DNA from: Leptospira sanjuanensis
GTDB taxonomy: Bacteria; Spirochaetota; Leptospiria; Leptospirales; Leptospiraceae
Direction: 5' to 3'
DNA length: 64,000 nt
Assembly (NCBI RefSeq): GCF_022267375.1
Contig: NZ_JAIZBH010000002.1
Location: 1 to 64,000 of the forward strand
A program made the translations under genes and the position numbers. The notes below the pieces were generated by a model. The model had not been told where the DNA came from. It searched no databases and saw only the letters and a program-made list of their open reading frames with translations. Each line of letters opens with the position of its first letter. Position 1 is the stretch's first letter. Shown piece after piece: positions 56,833-64,000 of this stretch.

Positions 56833-58416
56833 ATGAATATCGATCAAATAGGAAACGAGTTCGATATAATATTTATAGGTTCCGGAATGGGAAGTCTTTG
56901 CGCGGCCAGCCTTCTGGCTCAATCTTACGGTAAAAAGATTCTTATACTGGAAAAACACTTTCAACCCGGAGGTTTTACGCACGAGTTCCAAAGGAAACAA
57001 GTCAAGTATCATTGGGATGTAGGAATCCATTACGTTGGAGACATGCAGGACGACGGCCTTTGCAGAAAAATCTCGGATAAGATTACCCGAAAAAAAGTCC
57101 AATGGAAGAGAATGCCGGAACCGTTTGAAAAGTTGATCTTCCCTACGGTGTCTTTCGACATCTATGGCGATCCGGAGAAATTCAAATCGGACCTAGTAAA
57201 TAAATTTCCAGAAGAAGCGGCAGCCGTCGATCGATATTTCAAAGATATCAAGAAGACTTCGAATCTGTTCGGGAAATCGATCATGATGCGACTTGCTCCT
57301 CCCCCTTTGGATTCCGTGGCCGGACTTTTGGGAGAATCGAAAATCTTCACTCTCAAAGATTACTTGGATGTGAACTTTAAAAGCCAGGAACTCAAAGGAA
57401 TTCTCGCAGCCCAATGGGGGGATTACGGATTGCCTCCGTCGAAAGTCGCTTTTGCAATGCACGCAACTCTTGTACAACATTACCTTTACGGCGGCTATTA
57501 CCCGATCGGCGGCGCCGGAAAAATTTTCGACGCGGTAGAACCGATTCTGGAGGAATTCGGAGGCGCGGTTCTTTCATCCGTTGAAGTTAAAGAAATTCTA
57601 ATCAAAGAAGGAAAGACCGTCGGAGTCAGGGCCAAGGCTCTTCGAGGAGAGGAATCGGAAAAGGATTTCTTCGCACCGATCGTCGTTTCCTGTGCGGGCG
57701 CTTATCCGACTTATACGAAGTTGATTCCGGAGAATTATCCGATTCCGTTTCGAAAAGGTCTAAAAGAATTTTATAATAAAGAAAAGATGACTACGAGCGT
57801 CTGTCTTTATCTCGGCTTGTCGGAAAGTCCGGCAAAGTTCGGTTTTAAGGGAGAGAATTATTGGATCTTTTCCTCAAGCGATCACGACCAAAACTTTTCG
57901 GAAAGAAACGATTGGATCGGTGCGGATGGAGAAATTCCCAATCTTTACCTTTCGTTTCCAAGTTTGAAAAACCCGGAGGCGAAAAGTCATACGATGGATG
58001 TGATCACGTTCACGGATTACGAACATTTTTCTCCCTGGAAATCGGAGCCTTGGAAACGAAGAGGAGAGGAATACAAACTACTCAAAGAGAAAATCACGGA
58101 AAGAATTCTGACAACCTTGGAAGCTCGTTTTCCGGGAATCACAAAAATCGTGGAATACGCGGAACTTTCGACTCCGATCACCAACGAACATTTCACTTCG
58201 CATCCGGACGGAGCGATCTACGGCTTGGCCTGCGTTCCCGAAAGATACAAAAAGGAAGAATGCCCTTGGTTCAACGTTCGAACTCCGATAGAAGGTTTGT
58301 ATCTTACAGGCGCCGACGCGGCTTCTCCCGGAGTTGCGGGAGCGATGATGGGAGGTCTTGCTTCCGCACTTGCGATTACCGGAAGCGCCGAACTTCTGAA
58401 AGAGTTACGCAACTAA
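56833..58416 (+). CDS. Phytoene desaturase-like FAD oxidoreductase (RetSat/CrtI family)
   Basis: 527 residues from the ATG at 56833, preceded by CGGGAGG. The N-terminal dinucleotide-binding motif IFIGSGMGSLCAASLLA is followed by LEKHFQPGGFTHEF, as in CrtI and retinol saturase proteins. The C-terminal FAD motif is GLYLTGADAASPGVAGAMMG. Family enzymes saturate, desaturate or isomerise polyenes and related lipids. No carotenoid synthesis genes lie nearby, so a fatty-acid or quinone-type substrate is as likely. Divergent from a TetR repressor that should control it. Confidence 0.87.
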   Translation: MNIDQIGNEFDIIFIGSGMGSLCAASLLAQSYGKKILILEKHFQPGGFTHEFQRKQVKYHWDVGIHYVGDMQDDGLCRKISDKITRKKVQWKRMPEPFEKLIFPTVSFDIYGDPEKFKSDLVNKFPEEAAAVDRYFKDIKKTSNLFGKSIMMRLAPPPLDSVAGLLGESKIFTLKDYLDVNFKSQELKGILAAQWGDYGLPPSKVAFAMHATLVQHYLYGGYYPIGGAGKIFDAVEPILEEFGGAVLSSVEVKEILIKEGKTVGVRAKALRGEESEKDFFAPIVVSCAGAYPTYTKLIPENYPIPFRKGLKEFYNKEKMTTSVCLYLGLSESPAKFGFKGENYWIFSSSDHDQNFSERNDWIGADGEIPNLYLSFPSLKNPEAKSHTMDVITFTDYEHFSPWKSEPWKRRGEEYKLLKEKITERILTTLEARFPGITKIVEYAELSTPITNEHFTSHPDGAIYGLACVPERYKKEECPWFNVRTPIEGLYLTGADAASPGVAGAMMGGLASALAITGSAELLKELRN

Positions 58417-58560
58417 ACAAGTTCTTCCGCGTTCGATCCTTTGGAAAGAATCGGACGCGAAAGATGTCGAGTTTTCGAACGGAAAACATGTCGACTATTT
58501 TCGAATATTTTACGGATGATATATTCATAATTTTTAATTTACCAATTTGCGAAGGAGCCT

Positions 58561-59289
58561 TCAATATCGGACACAGCCCTCCGGACTGCAGCGAAAGGAA
58601 ACATCCTTAGAATCGCGATTTATTTCGAATTCAATCTCATAATCGTAGAATTTCGCCTTATCTTCGTGAAATTCCAAACGCAGTTTGTATTTTCCGGGTA
58701 AAAAGTAAAACCCGATCTCATCGAAACGGGAAGGTTGCACGTGATAGGAATAAAAAAGAGTTCGTTTTTCGGAGCCGATATTCAAGGACAAAGGTTCCTG
58801 AAAATCTTTCCACGTCAGCGAAAAGCGGATCTTCGGCGAACCGTCCACGGATAAACGTTTTGTTTTTTTAATCTCGTCGAGAACATTCTTCCAATTCGAT
58901 TTCCAATACGATCGGATCAGAGTCATTCCCGCATCCGATTTGTTATACGTTTCCCGGTCGATTCCCACTTGTACACTTTCTCCGCCACGATCATAGATCG
59001 TTTCCTTTCTTGTTTCGATTCGATCAAAACGATTTTTCACTAACGTTTCGTATAAATTCCGAAACAATACGGGATCGGTCTTAAAACAAAGAATCTCCTC
59101 TTTTCGATCCCTTCTTTCCTTAACGTAAGAAAGATCTTTCGAAAAATAAAATTCGGTATTGTCCGGCCGCATTCCTCCGCCGCGATGAAATTCCAAATAA
59201 AACTCGGCAGGCATTTCTTTCGGCAGAGCGCTCAAACAAAATACGAAGAACATTTGAATCGAGATCAAGAGCAGACAATTTCTTAACAT
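58561..59289 (-). CDS. Exported hypothetical protein
   Basis: 242 residues from the ATG at 59289, which has AAGGATCG upstream. A signal peptide ends near FCLSALPKEMP. The body is beta-rich with a two-Cys C-terminus (SFRCSPEGC). No family recognised; the first half (AEFYLEFHRGGGMRPDNTEF) looks like a repeat-type beta domain. It starts 11 bases after the GFA gene, and the ArsR-SRPBCC-GFA genes precede it in tight order, so it may be the last gene of that operon. Confidence 0.65.
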   Translation of the reverse strand: MLRNCLLLISIQMFFVFCLSALPKEMPAEFYLEFHRGGGMRPDNTEFYFSKDLSYVKERRDRKEEILCFKTDPVLFRNLYETLVKNRFDRIETRKETIYDRGGESVQVGIDRETYNKSDAGMTLIRSYWKSNWKNVLDEIKKTKRLSVDGSPKIRFSLTWKDFQEPLSLNIGSEKRTLFYSYHVQPSRFDEIGFYFLPGKYKLRLEFHEDKAKFYDYEIEFEINRDSKDVSFRCSPEGCVRY

Positions 59290-59300
59290 GCGACGATCCT

Positions 59301-59717
59301 TTATGCCGGGGGCATTTTTTCGAATTTCGGAATAGACGGATCCATTTGATCCCAAGCGTGACCGCGCACTGTGTAGGTCACCGCTTGCGGTTTGTATCGA
59401 TGAGGTTCGTCCAAACTCGCGGCGTGCACCGTAAAAAGTTCAGGCATTGCAGCGAAGGTCATGTACACGGGCGAGCCGCATTTTGGACAGAACGCGGAAG
59501 TCTTAATGCCGCCGCTATCTCCGACCCTATCAAAATGGGTCGCTTTGCCGTTCAGGTTTACGGCCGTTCGAGTTGGAAACGTCAGATAAGATCCATGACC
59601 GGTACCGCTCATCCGTTGACAATCCCGGCATTGACAATCGTTCATAAATATGGGTTCATCGGAAATGGTGTAACGGATTGCACCGCATGCACATCCGCCC
59701 GCGTAAGACGCATTCAT
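59301..59717 (-). CDS. GFA-family (CENP-V) zinc protein
   Basis: 138 residues. Zinc ligands: GGCACGAIRY (C9, C11), NDCQCRDCQRMSG (three Cys), and FCPKCGSPVY (two Cys), the full set of a glutathione-dependent formaldehyde-activating enzyme (GFA) domain. Many GFA proteins bind zinc without proven formaldehyde activity, so the role is uncertain. Its ATG overlaps the end of the SRPBCC gene by 4 bases. Confidence 0.88.
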   Translation of the reverse strand: MNASYAGGCACGAIRYTISDEPIFMNDCQCRDCQRMSGTGHGSYLTFPTRTAVNLNGKATHFDRVGDSGGIKTSAFCPKCGSPVYMTFAAMPELFTVHAASLDEPHRYKPQAVTYTVRGHAWDQMDPSIPKFEKMPPA

Positions 59718-60196
59718 GAAAGATCCGCACTCGAAGTCGACTTCGGTTTAGCAAAGACATCGATACCCTGCCCCGTTTCCAGCAATGACTTCAGACTGGA
59801 AAGCACAATCGGCCAACCTTGTTGGATTCCCTTTGCCATTCCGCTTCCCGCTTCTAGTTCGTCATGAGTGACCGTTAGGCGCACCATATCCTCGTATTCC
59901 TCGACATTGAAAGTCACTCGACTATAACTTTCCGGATCTGCCGCTTGGGAAGGGCTCGCCCAAGTGATTACGAGGCGACTCGGCGGCATAACCTCGACCA
60001 CCTTTCCGACGATGTTCACCGTTCGTTGTTCGTTCGCACGCACATGTTCCCATGTGGATTCAGGTTTCCAGTCGGAGATATTCTCGTGACCCCAATAGAG
60101 CCTCGCGACCTCGGGCTTTGTGATCGCCTCGAAGACTTTCTCCGGTGTCGAGCGGATATAGGTCACGTAAACAAAACTCGTTTTCTCTTTACTCAT
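59714..60196 (-). CDS. SRPBCC/AHSA1-like protein (module 1)
   Basis: 160 residues from the ATG at 60196 (GGAGAGAACC upstream), which overlaps the ArsR end by 8 bases. AHSA1-like START fold: VYVTYIRSTPEKVFEAITKP, then EVARLYWGHENISDWKPES and VTFNVEEYEDMVRLTVTHDE. Such proteins form a hydrophobic pocket for lipids or co-chaperone contacts. In bacteria they often stand next to an ArsR regulator, as here, in pairs of unknown job. A second module of this type lies at 61159-62012. Confidence 0.86.
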   Translation of the reverse strand: MSKEKTSFVYVTYIRSTPEKVFEAITKPEVARLYWGHENISDWKPESTWEHVRANEQRTVNIVGKVVEVMPPSRLVITWASPSQAADPESYSRVTFNVEEYEDMVRLTVTHDELEAGSGMAKGIQQGWPIVLSSLKSLLETGQGIDVFAKPKSTSSADLS

Positions 60197-60512
60197 GGTT
60201 CTCTCCTTCAAGTTCCTTCTTCAGATCATGCAACAGACTCAGTCGCCGATGTTCAAATTTCCTCACCCACCGCTCGTATATCTCGTGCAGAGGGACCGGA
60301 TTGATGAAATGCAGCTTCTCGCGACCCCGCCAAACTATGCTGATCAGGTTGGCTGTTTCAAGGAGCCCGATATGCTGCGTTGCCGATTGTCGTGTCATAT
60401 CCAAGTGCTCGCAAAGCTGACTTAGGGTCTGGCCGTTCTTCTCATAAAGAAGGTCCAATAACTTTCTGCGTGTCGGGTCTCCTAACGCTTTGAAAACAAG
60501 ATCGGCGTCCAT
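60189..60512 (-). CDS. ArsR-family regulator (module 1)
   Basis: 107 residues. Winged helix: VFKALGDPTRRKLLDLLYEK, GQTLSQLCEHLDMTRQSATQ, HIGLLETANLISIVWRGREK. No Cys-rich metal site, as usual for ArsR proteins paired with SRPBCC genes. First gene of the ArsR-SRPBCC-GFA order, and possibly of the exported protein too. A palindrome 25 bases upstream (60537-60556) is a likely operator. Confidence 0.9.
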   Translation of the reverse strand: MDADLVFKALGDPTRRKLLDLLYEKNGQTLSQLCEHLDMTRQSATQHIGLLETANLISIVWRGREKLHFINPVPLHEIYERWVRKFEHRRLSLLHDLKKELEGENHE

Positions 60513-60536
60513 TCGTTGTGCTTGTTAGAAAACAAT

Positions 60537-60556
60537 ATGCAGTTAAATACCTGCAT
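60537..60556. promoter_or_regulatory. Probable ArsR operator (module 1)
   Basis: Inverted repeat ATGCAG (60537-60542) and CTGCAT (60551-60556) with an AT-rich 8-base centre, just upstream of the ArsR start at 60512. Autoregulation is the standard mode for this family. Confidence 0.45.
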
Positions 60557-60727
60557 GTCAAGTAAAATATTCGAAAAATACCCGACCAATCGATTGATAA
60601 AGGAACGGCACTCAGAACAATGAGAAAGAAAATTGAAAACAAATGACCTATTCCTTCTTCTTCACGCAACTCTCCAAAAGCCTTATCACCGCGACTGCAG
60701 AAGAACTTAAATAAGGGGCTGAATCGA

Positions 60728-61093
60728 ATGGAAAAACACAGAATCTTTACTATGCCTTTCGCAAGCGTCTACCCTATGTATATTCAAAAAGCGGAACGAA
60801 AAGGACGAACCAAAGAGGAAGTTGATACGATTATTTTTTGGCTCACGGGATACGATTCGAAAGGTTTTCAAAAACAACTTAAGAATGAAGTCAGTTTCGA
60901 AGAATTCTTCGATCAAGCTCCTCATATCAACGATCACGTTTCTCTCATCAAAGGAGTCGTTTGCGGTCTTCGTGTAGAAGAAATCGAAGATAAACTGATG
61001 CAGAAAATCCGTTATCTGGATAAGTTAGTGGATGAATTGGCTAAAGGAAAGGCGATGGAAAAAATTCTACGAGATCCGAATCAAAAGCGATAG
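60728..61093 (+). CDS. DUF2200-family protein
   Basis: 121 residues, the normal size of DUF2200. Diagnostic start [19 protein letters not shown], then [20 protein letters not shown] and [20 protein letters not shown]. The family is widespread, small and of unknown function; many copies sit near stress or transport genes. GGGGCTGAAT precedes the ATG. It lies between two ArsR-SRPBCC modules but on the other strand. Confidence 0.88.
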   Translation: MEKHRIFTMPFASVYPMYIQKAERKGRTKEEVDTIIFWLTGYDSKGFQKQLKNEVSFEEFFDQAPHINDHVSLIKGVVCGLRVEEIEDKLMQKIRYLDKLVDELAKGKAMEKILRDPNQKR

Positions 61094-61158
61094 CGGTTAT
61101 AGACTACTCCGTGCCGTTCGGTGATACTTTTATACGGCACGGATAACCTACTGCAGAT

Positions 61159-61677
61159 TTATCCTGCAAGCTCCGTCAATAATCGATCGAGCGATTCGCA
61201 AAGCGGTATCCAACCTTCGGCCGCACCAAGTTCCATCTCACGCACTTCGGCGGAAGCGTATTTCCATACGTGCGTCAAAAGCGTGAGATCTCCTTCGGTC
61301 GTAAAGGTACGCGACTCCACGGTAGCATCCGGATTTTCCGGACCATCCGGATTAAACGAGGACATGTCCGTAGCATAATTTTCATCGTTCGCCACTTTCT
61401 CTGGCGCGATCACTTCTAAAAATTTTCCATAAATACCCATTTTGGTTCCTTTGGAATCCGCAAAGACATACAGATATTTACCGCCGACCCGAAGATCGTT
61501 TTCTATAGTCTCAATCGTCCAACCTTCGGGACCGGTCAGCCAACGACGCATCAGTTCGGGTTTGGTAAAACAATCGAATACCAATTTTCGCGGTGCGGCG
61601 AAATAGCGCGTGAGTACGACTTCGGTTTCTCCCCGCAATTCTATCTTGACTTCTTTTTGATCCGTTTTCATTTTCAT
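61159..61677 (-). CDS. SRPBCC/AHSA1-like protein (module 2)
   Basis: 172 residues from the ATG at 61677, with AAAGGAGATCA upstream; it overlaps the ArsR stop (ATGA). AHSA1-type START fold: VVLTRYFAAPRKLVFDCFTK, ELMRRWLTGPEGWTIETIEN and a final AEGWIPLCESLDRLLTELAG. Same layout as module 1 but a different sequence, so it is not a recent copy. Function unknown. Confidence 0.87.
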   Translation of the reverse strand: MKMKTDQKEVKIELRGETEVVLTRYFAAPRKLVFDCFTKPELMRRWLTGPEGWTIETIENDLRVGGKYLYVFADSKGTKMGIYGKFLEVIAPEKVANDENYATDMSSFNPDGPENPDATVESRTFTTEGDLTLLTHVWKYASAEVREMELGAAEGWIPLCESLDRLLTELAG

Positions 61678-62012
61678 TGATCTCCTTTTGATTGCATCGT
61701 CTGCAATTCTTCGAGTAACCCATCGAGCACCTGATAACGTCCCTCCCACATCCGGCGATACTTTTCGATCCAATCCGTGGCTTTCTTGAGCGGCGCGGTT
61801 TCAAGTCGTCGCGGTCGCTCCTGTGCGCGGATCGTGGTCGAGATTAGGCCCGCTTCCTGCAAAACTTTGAGATGCCGTGAAATGGCTGGCTGGCTCATTT
61901 TGAAGGGTTTTGCGAGTTCCATGACCGTTAATTCGCCTTTTGCAAGGCGCATCAGTATCGCACGGCGAGTAGAATCAGCGAGTGCGGCAAAAGTAGAATC
62001 GAGAGTTTGCAT
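61674..62012 (-). CDS. ArsR-family regulator (module 2)
   Basis: 112 residues from the ATG at 62012; the frame to 62084 would cross the promoter. Winged helix: FAALADSTRRAILMRLAKGE, LTVMELAKPFKMSQPAISRH, LKVLQEAGLISTTIRAQERP. No metal-site Cys. It starts the ArsR-SRPBCC pair and probably represses it. Confidence 0.9.
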   Translation of the reverse strand: MQTLDSTFAALADSTRRAILMRLAKGELTVMELAKPFKMSQPAISRHLKVLQEAGLISTTIRAQERPRRLETAPLKKATDWIEKYRRMWEGRYQVLDGLLEELQTMQSKGDQ

Positions 62013-62335
62013 AGCTAAATTGTTATATAAATAACCTGCTATATAATAAAATAATGTCAATCCTTTTGCGGTTTCTTTTTGCAAAAAGAAGGTAAACTAT
62101 AAAGAATTAGTCGGGATTTTGATTCGCACTTGCGCACGAAGCTGTTCGTATCGTTTTCGAAACACTTCGTTCGGAATCCGTTCTTCTCCTTTTCTTCTTA
62201 GGTCGGCCAGAAGCCCATTGACAAAATACATTTCGATTTTGCCTTTGTTTTTGGCCGGTACGGCGCAACGATCAAAATTAGAATCTTTTTACAGGATAAA
62301 AAAACGTCACGAGTCCGATCGAAACCCGATTTGTT
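62013..62335. promoter_or_regulatory. Intergenic region with probable ArsR operator (module 2)
   Basis: The inverted repeat GTTAT-ATAA-ATAAC at 62022-62035, ten bases from the ArsR start, is a likely operator. The rest of the stretch (62036-62335) shows no gene; frames there look like shadows. Confidence 0.4.
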
Positions 62336-62893
62336 TCACATTTGCTTTCTGTAATGAAGAGCCACGGCGCCGGATTGAAACGTTTCCGAACCCAGAAATT
62401 CAAGCCTCAAAACCTCCGGAAGATGCACGGCGTTAAACAAGCGCGGTCCCTTTCCGGCAACAACCGGATGAACCACAAAACGATACTCATCGATCAAACG
62501 ATGTTCCGTAAGCTGGGAGGCTATGCTTAAACTGCCGACGGCAATGTCTTTTCCGGATTGTCGCTTTAACGCAAGCGCTTCTTCCGCAAGATTTGTGCGA
62601 ACGATTCTCGTGTTTGTCCCGGGCGCTTCGGTCAATGTGGTTGAGAATACAACTTTTTCGAGCGAATCAAAAACTCGCGCAAAATCGTTGGTTGCTTGCG
62701 ATTCAGATTGGCTCTTGGCGATGTCGGGCCAATAAGGAACCATAAGCTGATACGTGATTCGGCCATAGAGGATGAGGCTCGTAGTGCGCAAAAAATCCGC
62801 AAAATATTCATGCAACCTTTCGTCGGCGATCATACCCGTATGGCTGCAATTTCCGTCGGTCGTCATATTGATTGCAAAAATAATTTTTCTCAT
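62336..62893 (-). CDS. RibD C-terminal/DHFR-fold protein
   Basis: 185 residues. Pattern: [20 protein letters not shown] at the start (the usual Sxx.DG loop), [20 protein letters not shown], then [20 protein letters not shown] and [15 protein letters not shown]. RibD_C proteins of this length are standalone NADPH-dependent reductases of unknown substrate, often near ArsR-SRPBCC modules as here. The gene is on the same strand as module 2 but upstream of it, with 323 bases between. Confidence 0.88.
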   Translation of the reverse strand: MRKIIFAINMTTDGNCSHTGMIADERLHEYFADFLRTTSLILYGRITYQLMVPYWPDIAKSQSESQATNDFARVFDSLEKVVFSTTLTEAPGTNTRIVRTNLAEEALALKRQSGKDIAVGSLSIASQLTEHRLIDEYRFVVHPVVAGKGPRLFNAVHLPEVLRLEFLGSETFQSGAVALHYRKQM

Positions 62894-63530
62894 AGGCAGT
62901 TTATATTTCGTTCGTTGAAAAGTTCAAGCATCAATTGATCGGACTTTACTTTCCGGGGCACTGAGTCAGAAGAAGACGTTGAGAAATCGCGGCGTTTGAT
63001 TCGACATGGCGAAGATTTAAGAAAAGAAAATTAAAAGAACCGTTTTAAAATCACTTACTCATCGCAAGAATTCAATTGCATTCAGTCGTAATCGCCGGAT
63101 CCAAAGGGAACGAATTTTTTTCGATCTCCTTCTTCGGTTATATGCCGACTTGATTCCAATCGTGGCAATCTATCTTTACAATTCGTTCACGGTAAAGAAG
63201 CGATAGAAATATCGTAAATGCGAGTATATGCTCATGTGCTTATAGATCGACACAAGTACTCATCCGGAATGTATCCGCAAAACGATAACCATGTGCTTTG
63301 CAAGTTTCGCGTTTTAAAATATAACTTTCCGATCGCCATAAGATAACTCCTTCTATACGGTTTTGCCACATTTTAAATGAATTTCACCCTCCTCCATTTT
63401 TAGTTAGATATAAAACGAATTGAGCGCGAATAATTTCGTAAAATCACTATCGAGTTTATAAACTCGATAGTGCGCAATCCGAGATTCAACTAAAATCGAA
63501 CCAATCGAAAAACGATCCAAGAGGTTATAT
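62894..63530. other. Gene-free stretch with a long perfect palindrome
   Basis: 637 bases with no gene seen. The one clear structure is the 28-base palindrome listed at 63445-63472, 58 bases before the next start codon. Confidence 0.4.
63445..63472. promoter_or_regulatory. 28-base perfect palindrome upstream of membrane gene
   Basis: Arms CACTATCGAGTTTA (63445-63458) and TAAACTCGATAGTG (63459-63472) meet with no spacer. It lies 58 bases before the start codon at 63531, the right place for an operator. A terminator is less likely because no T run follows. Confidence 0.5.
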
Positions 63531-64000
63531 ATGTCGTTCGATATTTATTTTGCGAGTGCGATCCAGTATATTGTATTGGGTTCAATTTATTATTATAAAA
63601 GAAAGAGGCCTTTCCACAAGAAACAAGCCTTGATCCTTATTTTTATCGGTTTCAATCTGCTTATTTTTTCGAATCAGTCTCAAATGACGGAGAAGATTCT
63701 ACAATCTATAGGGAACTTTCTTTACTCCTTCTTCACCATAGCCGGAAGCATTATCATCTATACCGTCTGCAAAGAATCGTTCGAATTCACCGAGATGAAA
63801 AGAAACGATTCTCCTCTCAAGACCGAATTAAAAAGGGAACTACTTCTTATCGGGACCATATCTTTGATTTTTAGCGCGACGATCATCTATTTTTGGCATA
63901 ATTCCGAAACTAAAACCCTGCCGAATCTCTTTGCTACAGTCAGCGGCGTTTCAATCACGATTCTAACGTTCTATTGTCTTTACGTTCAGTTTTTCGTTAA
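63531..64000 (+). CDS. Membrane protein, N-terminal part, cut by window edge
   Basis: 156 codons from the ATG at 63531 (AGAGG upstream), open at the window end. The product starts MSFDIYFASAIQYIVLGSIY and shows about five hydrophobic segments (about 8-22, 34-48, 62-78, 105-122 and 133-152) with short, charged loops. It resembles the membrane sensor part of Leptospira signalling proteins (AraC, cyclase or phosphatase output), but the output domain is outside the window, so the family cannot be settled. Confidence 0.65.
   Translation, partial: MSFDIYFASAIQYIVLGSIYYYKRKRPFHKKQALILIFIGFNLLIFSNQSQMTEKILQSIGNFLYSFFTIAGSIIIYTVCKESFEFTEMKRNDSPLKTELKRELLLIGTISLIFSATIIYFWHNSETKTLPNLFATVSGVSITILTFYCLYVQFFV

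Overview
The window looks like the chromosome of a Leptospira species. The evidence is the gene content (DUF1554 and DUF1566 surface lipoproteins, membrane-anchored AraC regulators, Cache-GGDEF, HD-GYP and MHYT signalling proteins, 7TMR-DISM proteins), the Leptospira-type lipoboxes, and intergenic repeats such as TGTGGGAACTCCTGC. The pathogenic clade seems likely, but the species cannot be named from sequence alone. No tRNA, rRNA, CRISPR array or insertion sequence was seen.

Region 1 (1-5600) is the most striking part. A tyrosine recombinase (4563-5600, minus) is followed by at least five small gene cassettes, all on the minus strand, separated by four related 180-191 bp structured repeats. 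The repeats end in heptamers close to RYYYAAC and GTTRRRY. Each cassette begins with a heptamer complementary to the one that starts its own repeat, as expected for attC recombination. Paired arms inside the repeats covary. This is an integron with the integrase pointing towards its array, the arrangement described in Treponema denticola. Cargo: an exported TPR-like protein, a nucleotide-cyclase-like protein, MqsRA, a two-gene unknown unit, and HigBA (cut by the window edge).

Region 2 (6117-12112) holds a patatin-like phospholipase, an SSS transporter, a MarR regulator with a divergent 56-residue membrane protein, and a nitroreductase/TetR divergent pair. Region 3 (12134-17399) is a CstR-like repressor with GGGGTAT-type operators, a DUF2892 protein, a TolC-like protein and an RND pump, with no adaptor gene. 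Region 4 (17805-23833) has a partner-switching operon (HAMP-SpoIIE phosphatase, TPR protein, exported protein, STAS antagonist) and a DUF1554 lipoprotein/STAS pair.

Region 5 (24149-50092) is rich in second-messenger signalling. It holds one EAL protein, two tandem Cache-GGDEF paralogues, an HD-GYP response regulator behind an MHYT-PAS hybrid kinase, another STAS protein and four membrane-AraC regulators. Between them lie an Ig-like repeat lipoprotein with a DUF1566 end, a small DUF1566 protein, a FecR lipoprotein, a TetR regulator, a C45-type acyltransferase and a SnoaL-like protein.

Region 6 (50339-64000) is mostly regulators next to enzymes: LysR/FAD oxidoreductase, TetR/CrtI-like oxidoreductase, and two ArsR-SRPBCC modules with GFA, DUF2200 and RibD-like neighbours. 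Several regulators have clear inverted-repeat operators. It also holds a probable 7TMR-DISM pseudogene, a phasin-like protein and a nitrobindin-like protein, and it ends in a membrane protein cut by the window edge.
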